Origin: Erinaceus europaeus
Taxonomy: Eukaryota; Chordata; Mammalia; Eulipotyphla; Erinaceidae
Assembly: GCF_950295315.1 (NCBI RefSeq)
Contig: NC_080164.1
Location: 63,647,615 to 63,711,614, forward strand
Direction of reading: 5' to 3'
Length of the DNA stretch: 64,000 nucleotides
The position numbers and the translations under genes were made by a program. Below the pieces are notes generated by a model that saw nothing but the letters and a program-made list of their open reading frames with translations, had not been told where the DNA came from and made no database searches. Below are positions 1 to 9,455 of this stretch, piece by piece. Each line of letters opens with the position of its first letter. Position 1 is the first letter of the stretch.

Positions 1-220
1 TGGATGTGGCCATATGTAGGGGATCAAAGACTACTCTGTCCATGTTCATCAAGCACCTGTTTAGGGCTGCGATGAGCCTGCCGGGAGGGGCACCATACCC
101 CAACTGCATACTCACTCAAAGTCCTAAAATGGTGTGGAGGACAGGATATAGGGATTTTACTTGATGTGGTGAGGAAATGATTTGTTTCATCAATTTCTCT
201 TTGTCCTTTTGCTTAAATAG
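1..220 (+). other. ST3GAL5: ST3GAL5 intron, 3' part
   Basis: No coding sequence is visible. The stretch runs into a pyrimidine-rich tract (about 188-215) and the acceptor AG at 219-220 used by the next exon. The earlier exons (N-terminal tail, membrane anchor, start of motif L) must lie upstream of the window. Confidence 0.8.
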
Positions 221-407
221 GTTGAACAGTGCACCAATTGAGGGCTATTCAGAGCATGTTGGAAATAAAACTACTATAAGGATGACTTATCCAGAGGGTG
301 CCCCACTGTCTTCCCTTGACTATGATTCCAATGAGTTGTTTGTTGTTGTTTTATTTAAGAGCGTTGACTTCAACTGGCTTCAAGCAGTGATAAAAAATGA
401 AAGTCTG
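221..407 (+). CDS. ST3GAL5: ST3GAL5 exon, antepenultimate coding exon (end of sialylmotif L)
   Basis: This exon encodes part of the luminal catalytic domain of lactosylceramide alpha-2,3-sialyltransferase (GM3 synthase), a Golgi type II membrane enzyme that transfers sialic acid from CMP-Neu5Ac to lactosylceramide. It starts after AG at 219-220 with the last base of a split Arg codon (phase 2) and ends in phase 0 before GTAAGC at 408. It gives 62 complete codons beginning [18 protein letters not shown], which is the C-terminal half of sialylmotif L, the CMP-sialic-acid binding region. The stretch [11 protein letters not shown] further on is also characteristic of ST3GAL5. NKT and NES are possible N-glycosylation sequons. 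The open frame continues into both introns, but the splice sites and family identity set the limits. The reading frame is intact. Confidence 0.96.
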
Positions 408-462
408 GTAAGCCATGGAAATTCAGCTGTCATGTGTGCTTTCTTAAAAAGTGAATGAATAA

Positions 463-666
463 GGGACCGGGTGGTGGTGCACTTGGTTGAGCGCACATGT
501 TACAATGCACAAGGACCTGGGTTCAAGCCCCTGGCCCCTACCTGCAGGGGGAAAGCTCCACAAGTGGTGAAGCAGGTCTGCAGGTGTCTCTCTCCCCCCT
601 TATTTATCTCCCCTCTCCTCTCAATTCCTGTCTGTCTCTATCTAATAAATAAAGATAATAAAAAAG
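463..666 (+). mobile_element. SINE family B
   Basis: The tRNA-like head has a box-B-like GGTTCAAGCCCC at about 513-524. A CT-rich body and an AATAAATAAAGATAATAAAA tail follow. The flanks GTGAATGAAT (451-460) and GTGAATGGAT (667-676) look like a target-site duplication. Confidence 0.88.
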
Positions 667-969
667 GTGAATGGATCCCCTAATTATAATTAGACCTTTA
701 TATTGAAACAGATGCATTAAAATGCAATTTTTCATGTTGTCTTCCAAATACTCACTCCTTTGCCGAAAACTCTCTGACCCCTTGCTGGGCGTCACTTTTC
801 TGATTGAATCACATGTATGTGCAAGTTGTGACTACTACTTAATGAGAATGTCAAGTCTGGGACCAAAACTGCTTTTACTAAGGTGATTCACTTACCTGAT
901 TCCCTAGACTTGAACTTACATGACAAGTTCCACAAATTAGACATATATGGATGACTATTTATAGTCAGT

Positions 970-1195
970 AAGGGGGGGTGTGGTGACACACCGGTTAAGT
1001 ACACCTATGGGGTTCACCACAAGCAGTGAAGCAGGTCTGCAGGTGTCTTACTCTTACCCTTTCTTTTTTCTCCTCTCTTCTCAATTTCTTTCTGTTCTGT
1101 CAGGGAAAATAGAAGAAAGAAAAAATAGCTGGTAGGAGCAGTGGATTTGTAGTGTAGGCATGGAGCTTCAGTGTTAACCCTGGAGGCAATAAATA
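970..1195 (+). mobile_element. SINE family Ax, internally deleted
   Basis: The head runs to about 1012 and then jumps to the CAAGCAGTGAAGCAGGTCTGC segment, so the box B region is missing. It ends with the 'GGAGCAGTGGATT ... AACCCTGGAGGCAATAAATAAA' 3' module that distinguishes the extended (Ax) copies. Confidence 0.8.
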
Positions 1196-1998
1196 AACTA
1201 TTGAGGATATTCCCAAAAGAATGTACAGAGGAATAGTCTCAAATAAATTCTACATTACTTTCACTGATCAGCCCCTGGGATTGTAATGGGCCAGATGTGA
1301 GGGGGAGGGTCCTTTTTTGTCTTTAAAATGAGTTATTAAATTCCAACCTACTGTGTTGAAATAAATTTCAGAGGGCAGCAGCTGAATAGCTTGTATATTT
1401 ATAGACTGGGCTGGCTACATAATAAATAAGAAATAGTAAACTCCCTGTTTAGCTTCCTGTGTTGGAAACTTTGTCCCTCCAAAGCTTGATTCTGTACGGG
1501 TTGTCATGCTCATCTGGATTTTCTGTTGGGTGTAAGTAGTTCTAATTGGAAGAGGAAGTACATATGAAGTGACTTGCAGTCAATTGGAGACGCCCCAGAC
1601 TAGGAAAGTAGAGAGAATGTAGGGTGAGGGCTTAACCAGAGTGGGTCACTCACTTACAGTGTTTAGTCCTCACAGACATCATCTATTATTCACTCGCCCC
1701 TGAGCATATGATGGCTTTTGATTCTTAAAAAAAAAAAAAAAATCTTAGGCCATTCCCTGAGGAATGTCTTCCTCAGACAAACTAGAGCTAGCTTTGTATA
1801 CCTCTCCCTATCCACTGCCTAAGAGTTGCTTGTTTGAGTCAAGGTACTGGATTTCATCGTCTTAGTGACGTAGTTGCAGAATGCTTGAGTTCCTGTGGTA
1901 TTACACCTCAGACAGGAGATTCCCAGATCTGTACTTTTCACGCCCTGATTACCACCTGGACTCCGTGCTCCTAATGATTATTTTCTTTCTTTCCTTAG

Positions 1999-2157
1999 CC
2001 ATTTTGGATGCGACTGTTCTTTTGGAAGCAGGTGGTGGAAAAAATACCACTACAGCCAAAACAGTTCAGGATTTTGAATCCAGTTATTATCAAAGAGACT
2101 GCATTTGACATCCTTCAATTTACAGAGTCTCAGTCAAGGTTCTGGGGCCTAGATAAG
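1999..2157 (+). CDS. ST3GAL5: ST3GAL5 exon, penultimate coding exon
   Basis: This 159-bp exon (53 codons, phase 0 at both ends) lies between TTTCCTTAG and the donor GTATTT at 2158. It encodes [11 protein letters not shown]... through ...[22 protein letters not shown], the linker between sialylmotifs L and S in GM3 synthase. The RLFFWKQ and [24 protein letters not shown] stretches are strongly family-specific. There are no frameshifts or stops. The donor GTATTT is weaker than the GTAAGC used by the preceding exon. The frame stays open for 20 codons into the intron, but that extension does not resemble the protein. Confidence 0.96.
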
Positions 2158-2526
2158 GTATTTTTATTGCTACTGAAACTTGAGGGGAGACATCTGTGCA
2201 CATTTCTTTTTAGCTAAGCTATGCATGCAGAATCATCTTCCATTGATCTAGCCATGGGTTAGATGCTTTGCACCTGGACATCAGGACTCCTCATTGTGTG
2301 AACCCATCCCCATCCCTTTAGTCACCCTTTTAGTCACCATGTTAACATTTACATCACCGGGGTGTGTTATTTTAAAATATTCTTACTCAGAGACTACAGG
2401 ACACTGAAAGGCACTTTTTGGTCTCAATAGCTCTCTACATAATTCTCTAAATTCTGCAGGCTACTCAAGTGACAGTTGTCATTTTAGAGATGGTGGCAAA
2501 GTCAGTTTTTTAAACATTCTATTTTT

Positions 2527-2662
2527 AAAAAATATTTTATTTATTTTAATGAAAGATATATACCAGAGCACTGCTCAGCTTAGTTTATGGTAGTGCTGGG
2601 AGCTTAGAGCCTCAGGTCTGAAAATCTTTTGCAAAACAATTATGTTATCTCCCTAGTCCCCA
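2527..2662 (-). mobile_element. SINE family C
   Basis: Read on the minus strand, it has the tRNA-like head with a diverged GTTATG...CAG segment, then a CAGCACTACCATAAAC-type core, and an A/T tail at the left end. It is fairly diverged. Confidence 0.75.
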
Positions 2663-2777
2663 GATATTCTGATTTAGTTGGTCTGTACATTGGGATTCAA
2701 GGTTCTCTGAGTAATTTCATTTCACAACTTACTTTGAGAATCTTTATTTTGTAGACCATTTACTGTAGTAGATTCAA

Positions 2778-2968
2778 TTTTTGCTTCCAGGGTTATTGCT
2801 GGGGCTCAGTGCCGGCACTGAGTCCACTGCTCCTTGTAGCCTTTTTTTTTTTTTTTTCCCATTTGATAGGACAGAGAGAAATTGAGAGGGAACAGGGGAG
2901 AGGGCACTAAAGAGGAAGAGAGACACCTGCAGACTTGCTTAAATGCTCCTGAAGCATCCCCCTACAGC
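2778..2968 (-). mobile_element. SINE family Ax, head missing
   Basis: The 3' module (GCTTCCAGGGTTATTGCTGGGG on the plus strand) and the CT-rich body are clear. The homology stops around the GAAGCATCCCCCTACAG segment, so the tRNA head is absent. Confidence 0.8.
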
Positions 2969-3789
2969 TGTAGTAGATTCTTTACCTGCATTTAGTTTGT
3001 GCTGCCACTCAAAGGTGGAGATGCCTTTATTATGCATTCATCATCTAAATAGCTAAACCCAATTGTGTTTGGGCTTGACTTTTTAAAAACGCTGCCAAAA
3101 TTGTTCTTAAATAAAAACATCAATTTAAACCTTTATACAGAGAGGAAAGCAAGGTAAGGTTTGAACTAGGTATCGGGGCTGATCCAAGAGATAACTTGAA
3201 AATGTTGAGCAAGATTCTTAGGTGTCCTCAGCCAATAGCCTTGTTAATAGGTTCTTCAGTTTGCCCTGGAAAATCAAATTCTGTTACTATAAATACTATA
3301 AATATATTATTATGAAGATTGAATTGTTTTAGAATGGATTAAAGGGAGTTTTTTGTTATTAAGGAAGGTAAGCACATAAGTAGACGCACTGTTAATAAAA
3401 TATAGTTCTTTAATGTGTTTTATATTAGCTTTGGCTTTATCCTCAGCCTGTGATTGGAATCATTACATAGGTTACTTTAGCTACTCTTTGCCACAGGAGC
3501 ACATGGGGTCGGGGGTGTCCCAGGAGATGGACTGTAACTTCTAGTATGTGAGCATTACTTTTAACAAAACAGTTAAAAAACAAAATCTAAACAGACTTTG
3601 ACAATATTCTTAAACTAATTCATAAAGAAATTTCACTATAAATAGTTGAGTATTATTGAATTTCCTGTCTTACCTTAATATCCTTAGATTTTTGTTTCTT
3701 TATGAAATCTCAAAGTATTTAAAAAAAAACAGACACACACAAGAAGTTGCTCATTTGTTCATAGACAGTTTATTTTTTAAAGAGACCTT

Positions 3790-4775
3790 TAGAAAGTGGA
3801 CAGTTTTAAATATATAAAATATGAAATTGCTGAATTGCAAAATGTATCAACAAAAGTAGAAACACAAAGTATGTGGGGAAAATGTTATAAGGAGAGCAGG
3901 TGAAATACTCTACAAATACAAAGAGCTCTTATTAAATCAATAAGAAGATGAGCCAATTAAGAATAAGGAAAGAATACAGGTAAACATGCCACAAAAGAAG
4001 AAATTAAAATAGCCGAGGGATGCATGATAAAATGTTCAGCTTCACCAATAATCAAATTAGAACCACAATAACATGCTTTGCCTGACTTCTTGGCAAAGAT
4101 TTAAGTGCTTGATAATGTCCTTGTTTGGCTGGAACAGAGGTAGTAGTATAAGTTGGTGTTTATTCTGGAGAATAGTTTGTTAATTCTTATTACATTTTTG
4201 TATGAATATTCATTTACTATCATAAATTAGAGAATGTTGCAAAGATGGTTATTTTAATATGTTCACCATAGCATTAACAACAAATGACTAACAACAGCAT
4301 AGGCATTCATCACTAGGAAGTTAAACACATTAGGGTACCATGAGTGCAAGGAGAAAGGAAACTAATGGATATAAAACTATCTCCATAACACTAAGCAAGA
4401 AAATTGAATTGTAGAACTTTTTAAAAACTTTTCTTTTTTAATATTTATTTTATTTATTCCCTTTTGTTGCCCTTGTTGTTTTATTGTAGTTATTGTTGTT
4501 GTTGTTACTGATGTCATCATTGTTGGATAGGACAGAGAGAAATGGAGAGAGGAGGGGAAGACAGAGAGGAGGAGAGAAAGATGGACACTTGCAGACCTGC
4601 TTCACCGCCTGTGAAGCGACTCCCCTGCAGGTGGGGCGCTGAGGGCTCGAACTGGGATCCTTCAGCCAGTCTGTTAAGGCTTTGCGCCATGTGCGCTTAA
4701 CCCACTGTGCTACTGCCCAACTCCCCCGAATTATAAAACATTTTATGCTAGCCCATTTCATTTAAAAATTAAAAT
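3790..4775 (+). mobile_element. Old L1 ORF2 3' part and 3'UTR, interrupted by a SINE
   Basis: The sequence resembles the end of ORF2 in ancient L1 subfamilies: AAATCAATAAGAAGATGAGC, then ATGTTCAGCTTCACCAATAATCAAATTAG, then a TTAACAACA... segment. It has many stops. A family A SINE at 4427-4727 splits it; the flanks GAATTGTAGAAC and GAATTATAAAAC look like a duplicated target. Confidence 0.6.
4427..4727 (-). mobile_element. SINE family A
   Basis: It is full length in reverse: T-rich tail with TTATTCCCTTTTGTTGCCCTTG, GA-rich body, CTGCAGGTGGGG...GATCCTT core and a GCCCAACTCCCC head. It is inserted in an older L1 fragment. Confidence 0.92.
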
Positions 4776-4877
4776 GTGTGCATATAGATGCATAGGGGGA
4801 AGCTTGAAAATAAGCTCCAAACTGTGCAGAATGCCATCTTCTGGAGCATATATCTATAGTTGACAGACATTATACTT

Positions 4878-5028
4878 CATTTTTCTTCTTTGAAGATTTA
4901 TTTAGATGAGAGATAATGGAATAGGAGAGACATAAACCAGTACACCAGTCAACTTTGGTATATGCTGGTGCAAGGGATTGTACCTGAGGCCACTGGGCCC
5001 TCAAGTATGCAAGTCTTAGGCTTGAGTT
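4878..5028 (-). mobile_element. SINE family E, diverged
   Basis: On the plus strand ATTTAGATGAGAGATAAT...AGAGACATAAACCAG, then GGGATTGTACCTGAGGCCACTGGGCCCTC, matches the layout of the clearer copy at 61,396-61,554. The divergence is high. Confidence 0.5.
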
Positions 5029-5962
5029 GAATAGTTGTTTATTTTTGTTATTGTTAAAATTATAAGAAATGTTATTTTTCTTTAAAGAACGCTTAAAAGA
5101 TGACTTCTGATCTAAGTTGTATCATCAGAAACTTCCTCGTGTTTTTTATGCCCTTCCTGCAGAGAAATCTTTTGGGTGATTGGTGTGAGGCTAGGGGATA
5201 TTTTCCCAACATAACATGCTTTGGGTAGCTGTTGAGTTTCAGTCCATGAATTAGCCCCTGAACGTGTGGTTTCCCACACACACTGGTTGGATGAAGAAAG
5301 CGGAACATTGCCTTTAAGGAAATTTTCTCTTGGCTTCTTCACTGGGTTTCTCTGTCTAAGCAAATAGAGTAACTATTGGGCTCCTTCTTAAGTAATAAAA
5401 TTGTCTTAAAGAGGTAGACATCAGATATCTAGGAGCAAGATGGCAGTTTTAAAGGAATGTTGGGTCCAAAAGGATCCCATGTCCCACTTTAATCAGTGAA
5501 CTCTGAAGGTCTCACTCTTGTTCCAATGTACAGAAAAAGAGAACAGTTTTTGGAAGGCTCTGACTCTACTAAGATGGTTAAAGGAAGTACATTTACACAG
5601 GAAAAATTATCTGGGATAATATCAATTCATAGATCAGCACCAGTCTTCAGAGAGGGTTTAGGACTGTGTGACTTTCTTCTCCACCAGGGTTATTGCTAGG
5701 GTTTAGCTTGCTATCGTAACTGCCAAGTAATTCTTTCTGGTGTGTTAAAAGTATTCACAGCACAGATCCTCTTTTAGAGTCTACATTCCTGCTTTAGATT
5801 AGAAGTCAGCTTTTAGGATTCTGGGACCTATGTAAATAATGGGACATATTGATATAAAATCACAAACCTACCCCCTCCGTTGCAGCTTTTAGCACTCTAC
5901 ATAGCATGTATGTGAAAAGCAGTGGATTGTGCTAAGATTTGTTTTGTCTTCTTTCCTTTCAG

Positions 5963-6211
5963 AACATTCCCACCATTGGTGTCATTGCTGTTGTCTTAGC
6001 CACACATCTATGCGATGAAGTCAGCTTGGTGGGCTTTGGATATAACCTCAGTCAACCCAAGACACCTTTGCACTACTTTGACAATCTCTGCATGGCGGCC
6101 ATGAACCTGCAGACCATGCACAATGTGACCACGGAGACCAGGTTCCTCCTCAAGTTGGTCAAGGAGGGCGTGGTGAAGGATCTCAGTGGGGGCATCCATT
6201 GTGAATTTTGA
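5963..6211 (+). CDS. ST3GAL5: ST3GAL5 last coding exon (sialylmotifs S, III, VS)
   Basis: After CAG at 5960-5962 the exon encodes 82 residues and stops at TGA 6209-6211. Residues 3-26 ([20 protein letters not shown] then VGFG) are sialylmotif S. Its Cys17 is the partner of the motif L cysteine in the conserved disulfide. HYFD at residues 37-40 is motif III. HNVTTE at residues 53-58 is motif VS (H-x4-E), and its His is the proposed catalytic base in this family. NVT is also an N-glycosylation sequon. The remaining [17 protein letters not shown] tail matches the ST3GAL5 C-terminus, but the last residues read HCEF where I recall DREF in human. The frame is intact, so the gene appears functional. 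The ATG at 5939 lies in the intron and is not a start. Confidence 0.97.
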   Translation, partial: NIPTIGVIAVVLATHLCDEVSLVGFGYNLSQPKTPLHYFDNLCMAAMNLQTMHNVTTETRFLLKLVKEGVVKDLSGGIHCEF

Positions 6212-6341
6212 CCACAGAAGACCTCATTCAGAAATGCAATACAGACTCTGAGGACACTCTCATGGCCTTCTGGATGCATTTTAGCCTGAAGATATTTTAA
6301 AATGCAGCTGGTATCTTTTAACTTTTAAAAAGCACAAATAT

Positions 6342-6617
6342 GGGAGTCAGGCTGTAGTGCAGTGGGTTAAGTGCACGTGGCACAAAGCACAAAGGATCCC
6401 AGTTCAAGCCCCTGGCTCCCCACCTGCATGGGAGTCGCTTCACAAGCAGTGAAGCAGGTCTGCAGGTGTCTATCTTTCTCTCCCTCTCTCTGTCTTCCCC
6501 TCCTCTCTCCATTTCTCTCTGTCCTATCCAACAACAATAGTAACTACAACAATAAAAAGAAAAAAGACAACAAGGGCAACAAAGGGGAATAAATAAATGT
6601 AAAAAAAAAAAAAAGAA
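6342..6617 (+). mobile_element. SINE family A in the ST3GAL5 3'UTR
   Basis: The copy is sense-oriented and complete, from GGGAGTCAGGCTGTAGTGCAG to an A-rich tail. Near-identical AAAGCACAAA flanks (about 6330-6339 and 6633-6642) mark the target duplication. The tail contributes AATAAA hexamers at 6551, 6588 and 6592. Confidence 0.93.
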
Positions 6618-6802
6618 CTACTAAAAAAAAAGAAAGCACAAACATTAAACAGTTGAGCTCGTCCCACTTGTCCCCTCCCCCCCTTATTTATTTGAGATCA
6701 GAGCATACACACAAATGTTGTTGTAAAGTGACCTTGGGAACGAACCGAGTTGGAGAAATTATTCAGAAGGAATTGTATGGCCACAGTGTCTTATTGTATT
6801 TT

Positions 6803-6808
6803 AATAAA
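6803..6808 (+). promoter_or_regulatory. ST3GAL5: Polyadenylation signal AATAAA, ST3GAL5
   Basis: The hexamer sits in non-SINE sequence (TTTTAATAAAATTTATTT). A GT/T-rich stretch (TTTGTGTATCTTG, about 6830-6842) follows and could serve as the downstream element. Confidence 0.7.
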
Positions 6809-6830
6809 ATTTATTTAATTTACAAAGACT

Positions 6831-7561
6831 TTGTGTATCTTGCACGTAGAGTCCCAGGTGACTAAATGTCAGGAGAAAAGGGAGGTTGTTCTAATTGGCC
6901 GTTCTGCATTCCAGGTCTGGTTCCCTATTAGTCTGCCTGGTGGGACAAGTGGGGAGGTAATACCAGGATGGCAGCTCAGTATCTCAACCACTGTTACTGG
7001 TTCAGCCCTGCCTCTGTCAGAGACCTGGGCTTGTTGGAGAAATTCACAGCCTCTCACCATGGTCTACCAGCCTTCTGTCGGTTCACTTGCAGCAAATGCC
7101 AGGGAAACTGTCCCCAAGGTTCTTGCTTCAGGCAGGACCTAGAATACAGTCTTCCTCCTCTGAGCACTGTGACACCACCAGTTGCAGAAACATCCATCTT
7201 CCTTGCAACGAAGACAACTCTTGAACTTCTTCAGCACTTTTTTTTTTCCTGTCCTTCCAAAGCACTTAACTTAGTGACATGAGGTGTTCAGTCAGAAGTG
7301 GCTTATAAAACCATTGACAAAAAAACTTCGTTGTCCAGGATGGTGAAAGAATAAGCCCTTCCTAGGAGCTGATTACTACTACTACTACTTCTTCAACTCC
7401 TCCTTCTCCTCCTCCTTTTTTCTGAAACTTTGAACTGAAATCCTCGCAGTGTTATATTGCCAAATTGTATACTTAAAAACCTCTGGCAGTGCCTACCAGT
7501 GTGCACCAGGCAGTGTACTACCAAAGTAAATACATAAATCCTGGGTTGGTGAAATAATTCA
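6831..7561. other. Intergenic DNA just past ST3GAL5
   Basis: I recognise no repeat or gene. Overlapping frames of about 100 codons at 6831-7282 lack family resemblance. The stretch could belong to a longer alternative ST3GAL5 3'UTR, but nothing in the sequence proves it. Confidence 0.5.
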
Positions 7562-7746
7562 CTTTTTTTTTTTTTTATTGCATAGAGGTAGAAATTGTAA
7601 GGAGAGAGGGATAGAGACAGAGGTACCTGCAGCCCTACTTCACCATTTGTGAAGCTTTCCTCCTGCAGGTGGTTGACCAGGGGCTTGAACCCAGGTCCTT
7701 GCACATTGTAATGTGAGTGCTTAACCAGGTGTGCCACTGGCTGGCG
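7562..7746 (-). mobile_element. SINE family B
   Basis: Reverse copy: T-run, GA-rich body, CTCCTGCAGGTGGTTGACCAGGGGCTTGAACCC core, then GTGCCACTGGCTGGC head. Confidence 0.88.
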
Positions 7747-7747
7747 T

Positions 7748-7918
7748 CAAATAACTCATTTTGTATAGTGTGTTGCTTTGTCGTGTGTGAGACCCAAGTT
7801 TAAATCTAGCCCCCACAGCATTGAAGGAAGCCTCAGTGCTGTGGTTTCTTTCACTCTCTGTTTCTGTCTTAAAAATAAAAGTAAATAAATAAAACCTTTA
7901 AAAAGAAAAAAAAAAAAA
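7748..7918 (+). mobile_element. SINE family H (older tRNA-headed SINE)
   Basis: TAACTCATTTTGTATAGTGTG, a box-B-like AAGTTTAAATC, then TCAGTGCTGTGGTTTCTTTCACTCTCTG and an AAATAAAAGTAAATAAA tail. It starts right at the head of the reverse family B copy. Confidence 0.65.
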
Positions 7919-8339
7919 ACAACCCTGAGAAGCCCTCACAGTCTAGTTGGTTTCAGTGTGTGCTTGTAATTTCTTTCTTTGCTTTCAGGAAATAAATCTA
8001 TCTAAACTGTCATTCTTGGATGCCCGCTTTTAGGCAGTGACCTCACTGTGGATGCTTCCGAGGGGAAGGGGCATGAAGGGTGCCTTGTTCTGTGAGAGGT
8101 TTCTTCCCAGGCAGCTGCAAACTCCTCTGAATGGGGTGTTGGGTGTAGGTTGCCTCCTCCCAGAAGACAGGTTTGTTCTAGCTTCTGTCTCATCAGTCTA
8201 GCCCTCACTGTCCATAGACCCAGATTGCTCCCTGCCACACCTCTGTTTTCCCTTTCCCTGCAGCTGCAGCAGTTCCCTCAGTGCCACCCATCATCATCAT
8301 CATTAGGGGGCTTCAGTACTCCAGGGCAGCATTTTCATA
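7919..8339. other. Intergenic, no feature recognised
   Basis: Largely unique sequence, with a short CAT run (CATCATCATCATCATTAG, about 8289-8306). No coding support. Confidence 0.5.
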
Positions 8340-8795
8340 TAGAAAGAGATAAAGGAAAAAAAATAAATAAAAATTAAAAAAAAAAAAAGAAAGAGATAAA
8401 GGGGGGAGTCGGGCGGTAGCGCAGGTTAAGCGCAGGTGGCACAAAGTGCAAGGACCGGCATAAGGATCCCAGTTCGAGCCCCTGGATCCCCACCTGCAGG
8501 CGCATGGCTTCACAGGAGGTGAAGCAAGTTTGTGTCTTTCTCTCCCCTTCTCTGTCTTCCCCTCCTCTCTCCATTTCTCTCTGTCCTATCTAACAACGAT
8601 GACATCAATAACAACAATAACTACAACAATAAAACAAGGGTAACAAAAAGGAATAAATATTTTTTAAAGAAAGAAACAGATAAAGGGAGAGAAGAAATAT
8701 ACCACAGCACTGAAACTTCCCCCAGTGTGGTGGGGGCCAGACTCAAACTTGGTCTTTTGCATAGCAAAGCAAGCACACCATCCAGGTCAGCTGTT
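8340..8795 (-). mobile_element. SINE family H, split by a family A SINE
   Basis: The right part (8685-8795) shows CACAGCACTGAAACTTCCCC...GCCAGACTCAAACTTGG...CACACCATCC, a reverse H-type head. The family A copy at 8404-8664 interrupts it, and the GAAAGAGATAAAGG motif is repeated at its edges. Confidence 0.55.
8404..8664 (+). mobile_element. SINE family A
   Basis: The head GGGAGTCGGGCGGTAGCGCAG is close to the family consensus, and box B reads AGTTCGAGCCCC. GATAAAGGG occurs just before the element and again at about 8680-8688. Confidence 0.92.
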
Positions 8796-8920
8796 TTCCA
8801 AATTTTTCAGTCAGTGATCTCTGGAAGACTGATTTCCAGAAACTGAGATTACCATCCCACTTCCAACTTTGCATAACTTTCTTTTCTCCCTCCTTCTTTC
8901 CCTCTATCTATTAAATATAA

Positions 8921-9045
8921 TTTACTCATTTATTTTTACCAGAGTACTGCTTGGTTCTGGCTTATGGTGGTATGGGGGGATTGAGCTTAGAACTTTGGAA
9001 TCTCAGGCATGAAAGTCTTTTTGTGTAACCATCTATCTATCCACC
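8921..9045 (-). mobile_element. SINE family C
   Basis: TTTATTTTTACCAGAGTACTGCTTGGTTCTGGCTTATGGTGG, then a GGATTGAGCTTAGAAC core. It merges into the pyrimidine tract on its right. Confidence 0.8.
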
Positions 9046-9337
9046 TTCCTCCCTCACTTCTTTCCCCCCTTCCTCCCTCCCTACCTCCTCTCCTTTCCTT
9101 TCCTTTCCTTTCCTTTCCTCTCCTTTCCTTTCCTTTCCTTTCCTTTCCTTTCCTTTCCTTTCCTTTCCTTTCCTTTCCTTTCCTTTCTTCTCCTCTCCTC
9201 TCCTCTCCTCTCCTCTCCTCTCCTCTCCTCTCCTCTCCTCTCCTCTCCTCTCCTCTCCTCTCCTCTCCTCTCCTTTCCTTCCTTCCTTCCTTCTTTCCTT
9301 CCTCCCTCCCTCCCTTTCTTCCTCTCTTACCCTCTCT
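9046..9337. repeat. Pyrimidine-rich compound microsatellite (TTTCC)n / (TCTCC)n
   Basis: (TTTCC)n at about 9091-9188 is followed by (TCTCC)n to about 9273, then TTCC/CCTC units. Apparent proteins on either strand here, including a 193-codon minus frame, are only translated repeat. Confidence 0.97.
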
Positions 9338-9455
9338 CTTAATTATTTTGACCAGAGCACTGTTCACCTTTAGCTTATGGTGGTGCTGTGTATTGAATCT
9401 GAGACCTTGAACTTCAGCCATGGAAATCTGTTGCATAAATCCTGCTGTCTCCTGG
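9338..9455 (-). mobile_element. SINE family C
   Basis: GACCAGAGCACTGTTCACCTTTAGCTTATGGTGGTGC followed by a TATTGAATCTGAGACC core. It is the second reverse C copy flanking the pyrimidine tract. Confidence 0.78.

Larger units (their letters stand above)
408..1998 (+). other. ST3GAL5: ST3GAL5 intron (1.6 kb)
   Basis: The intron has GT at 408-409 and AG at 1997-1998, preceded by a T/C-rich tract (1980-1996). It holds two SINEs (about 463-666 and 970-1195). The remainder, about 670-970 and 1200-1980, contains no recognisable gene or repeat apart from an A-run at 1728-1742. Confidence 0.9.
2158..5962 (+). other. ST3GAL5: ST3GAL5 last intron (3.8 kb)
   Basis: The intron ends in a T/C tract and CAG at 5960-5962. 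It contains SINEs at about 2527-2662, 2778-2968, 4427-4727 and 4878-5028, and an old L1 piece (about 3790-4775). I see nothing classifiable in about 2970-3790 and 5030-5960. Short open frames there, for example near 5093-5363 and 5496-5699, have no support as exons. Confidence 0.85.
6212..6830 (+). other. ST3GAL5: ST3GAL5 3'UTR
   Basis: This is non-coding sequence from the stop codon to shortly after the AATAAA at 6803-6808. A family A SINE interrupts it at 6342-6617. Human ST3GAL5 also has a 3'UTR of several hundred bases. The cleavage point (about 6820-6835) is inferred from spacing only. Confidence 0.75.

Noticed and set aside
177..458. Full 93-codon frame around the first ST3GAL5 exon
   Set aside because: The parts before 221 and after 407 are intronic. 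Clear AG and GTAAGC splice sites and family similarity set the exon.
5939..5962. ATG at 5939 as a start for the last ST3GAL5 exon
   Set aside because: It lies in the polypyrimidine tract of the intron. The homology begins right after CAG at 5962.
8404..8480. tRNA gene, from good A-box and B-box matches in SINE heads here and in other copies
   Set aside because: These are SINE heads followed by CT-rich bodies and A-rich tails, with degraded arms and no convincing anticodon loop.
9046..9337. CRISPR-like array, here and in other tandem repeats
   Set aside because: The units are simple 2-5 bp microsatellites, or two-copy duplications without spacers, in a mammalian genome.
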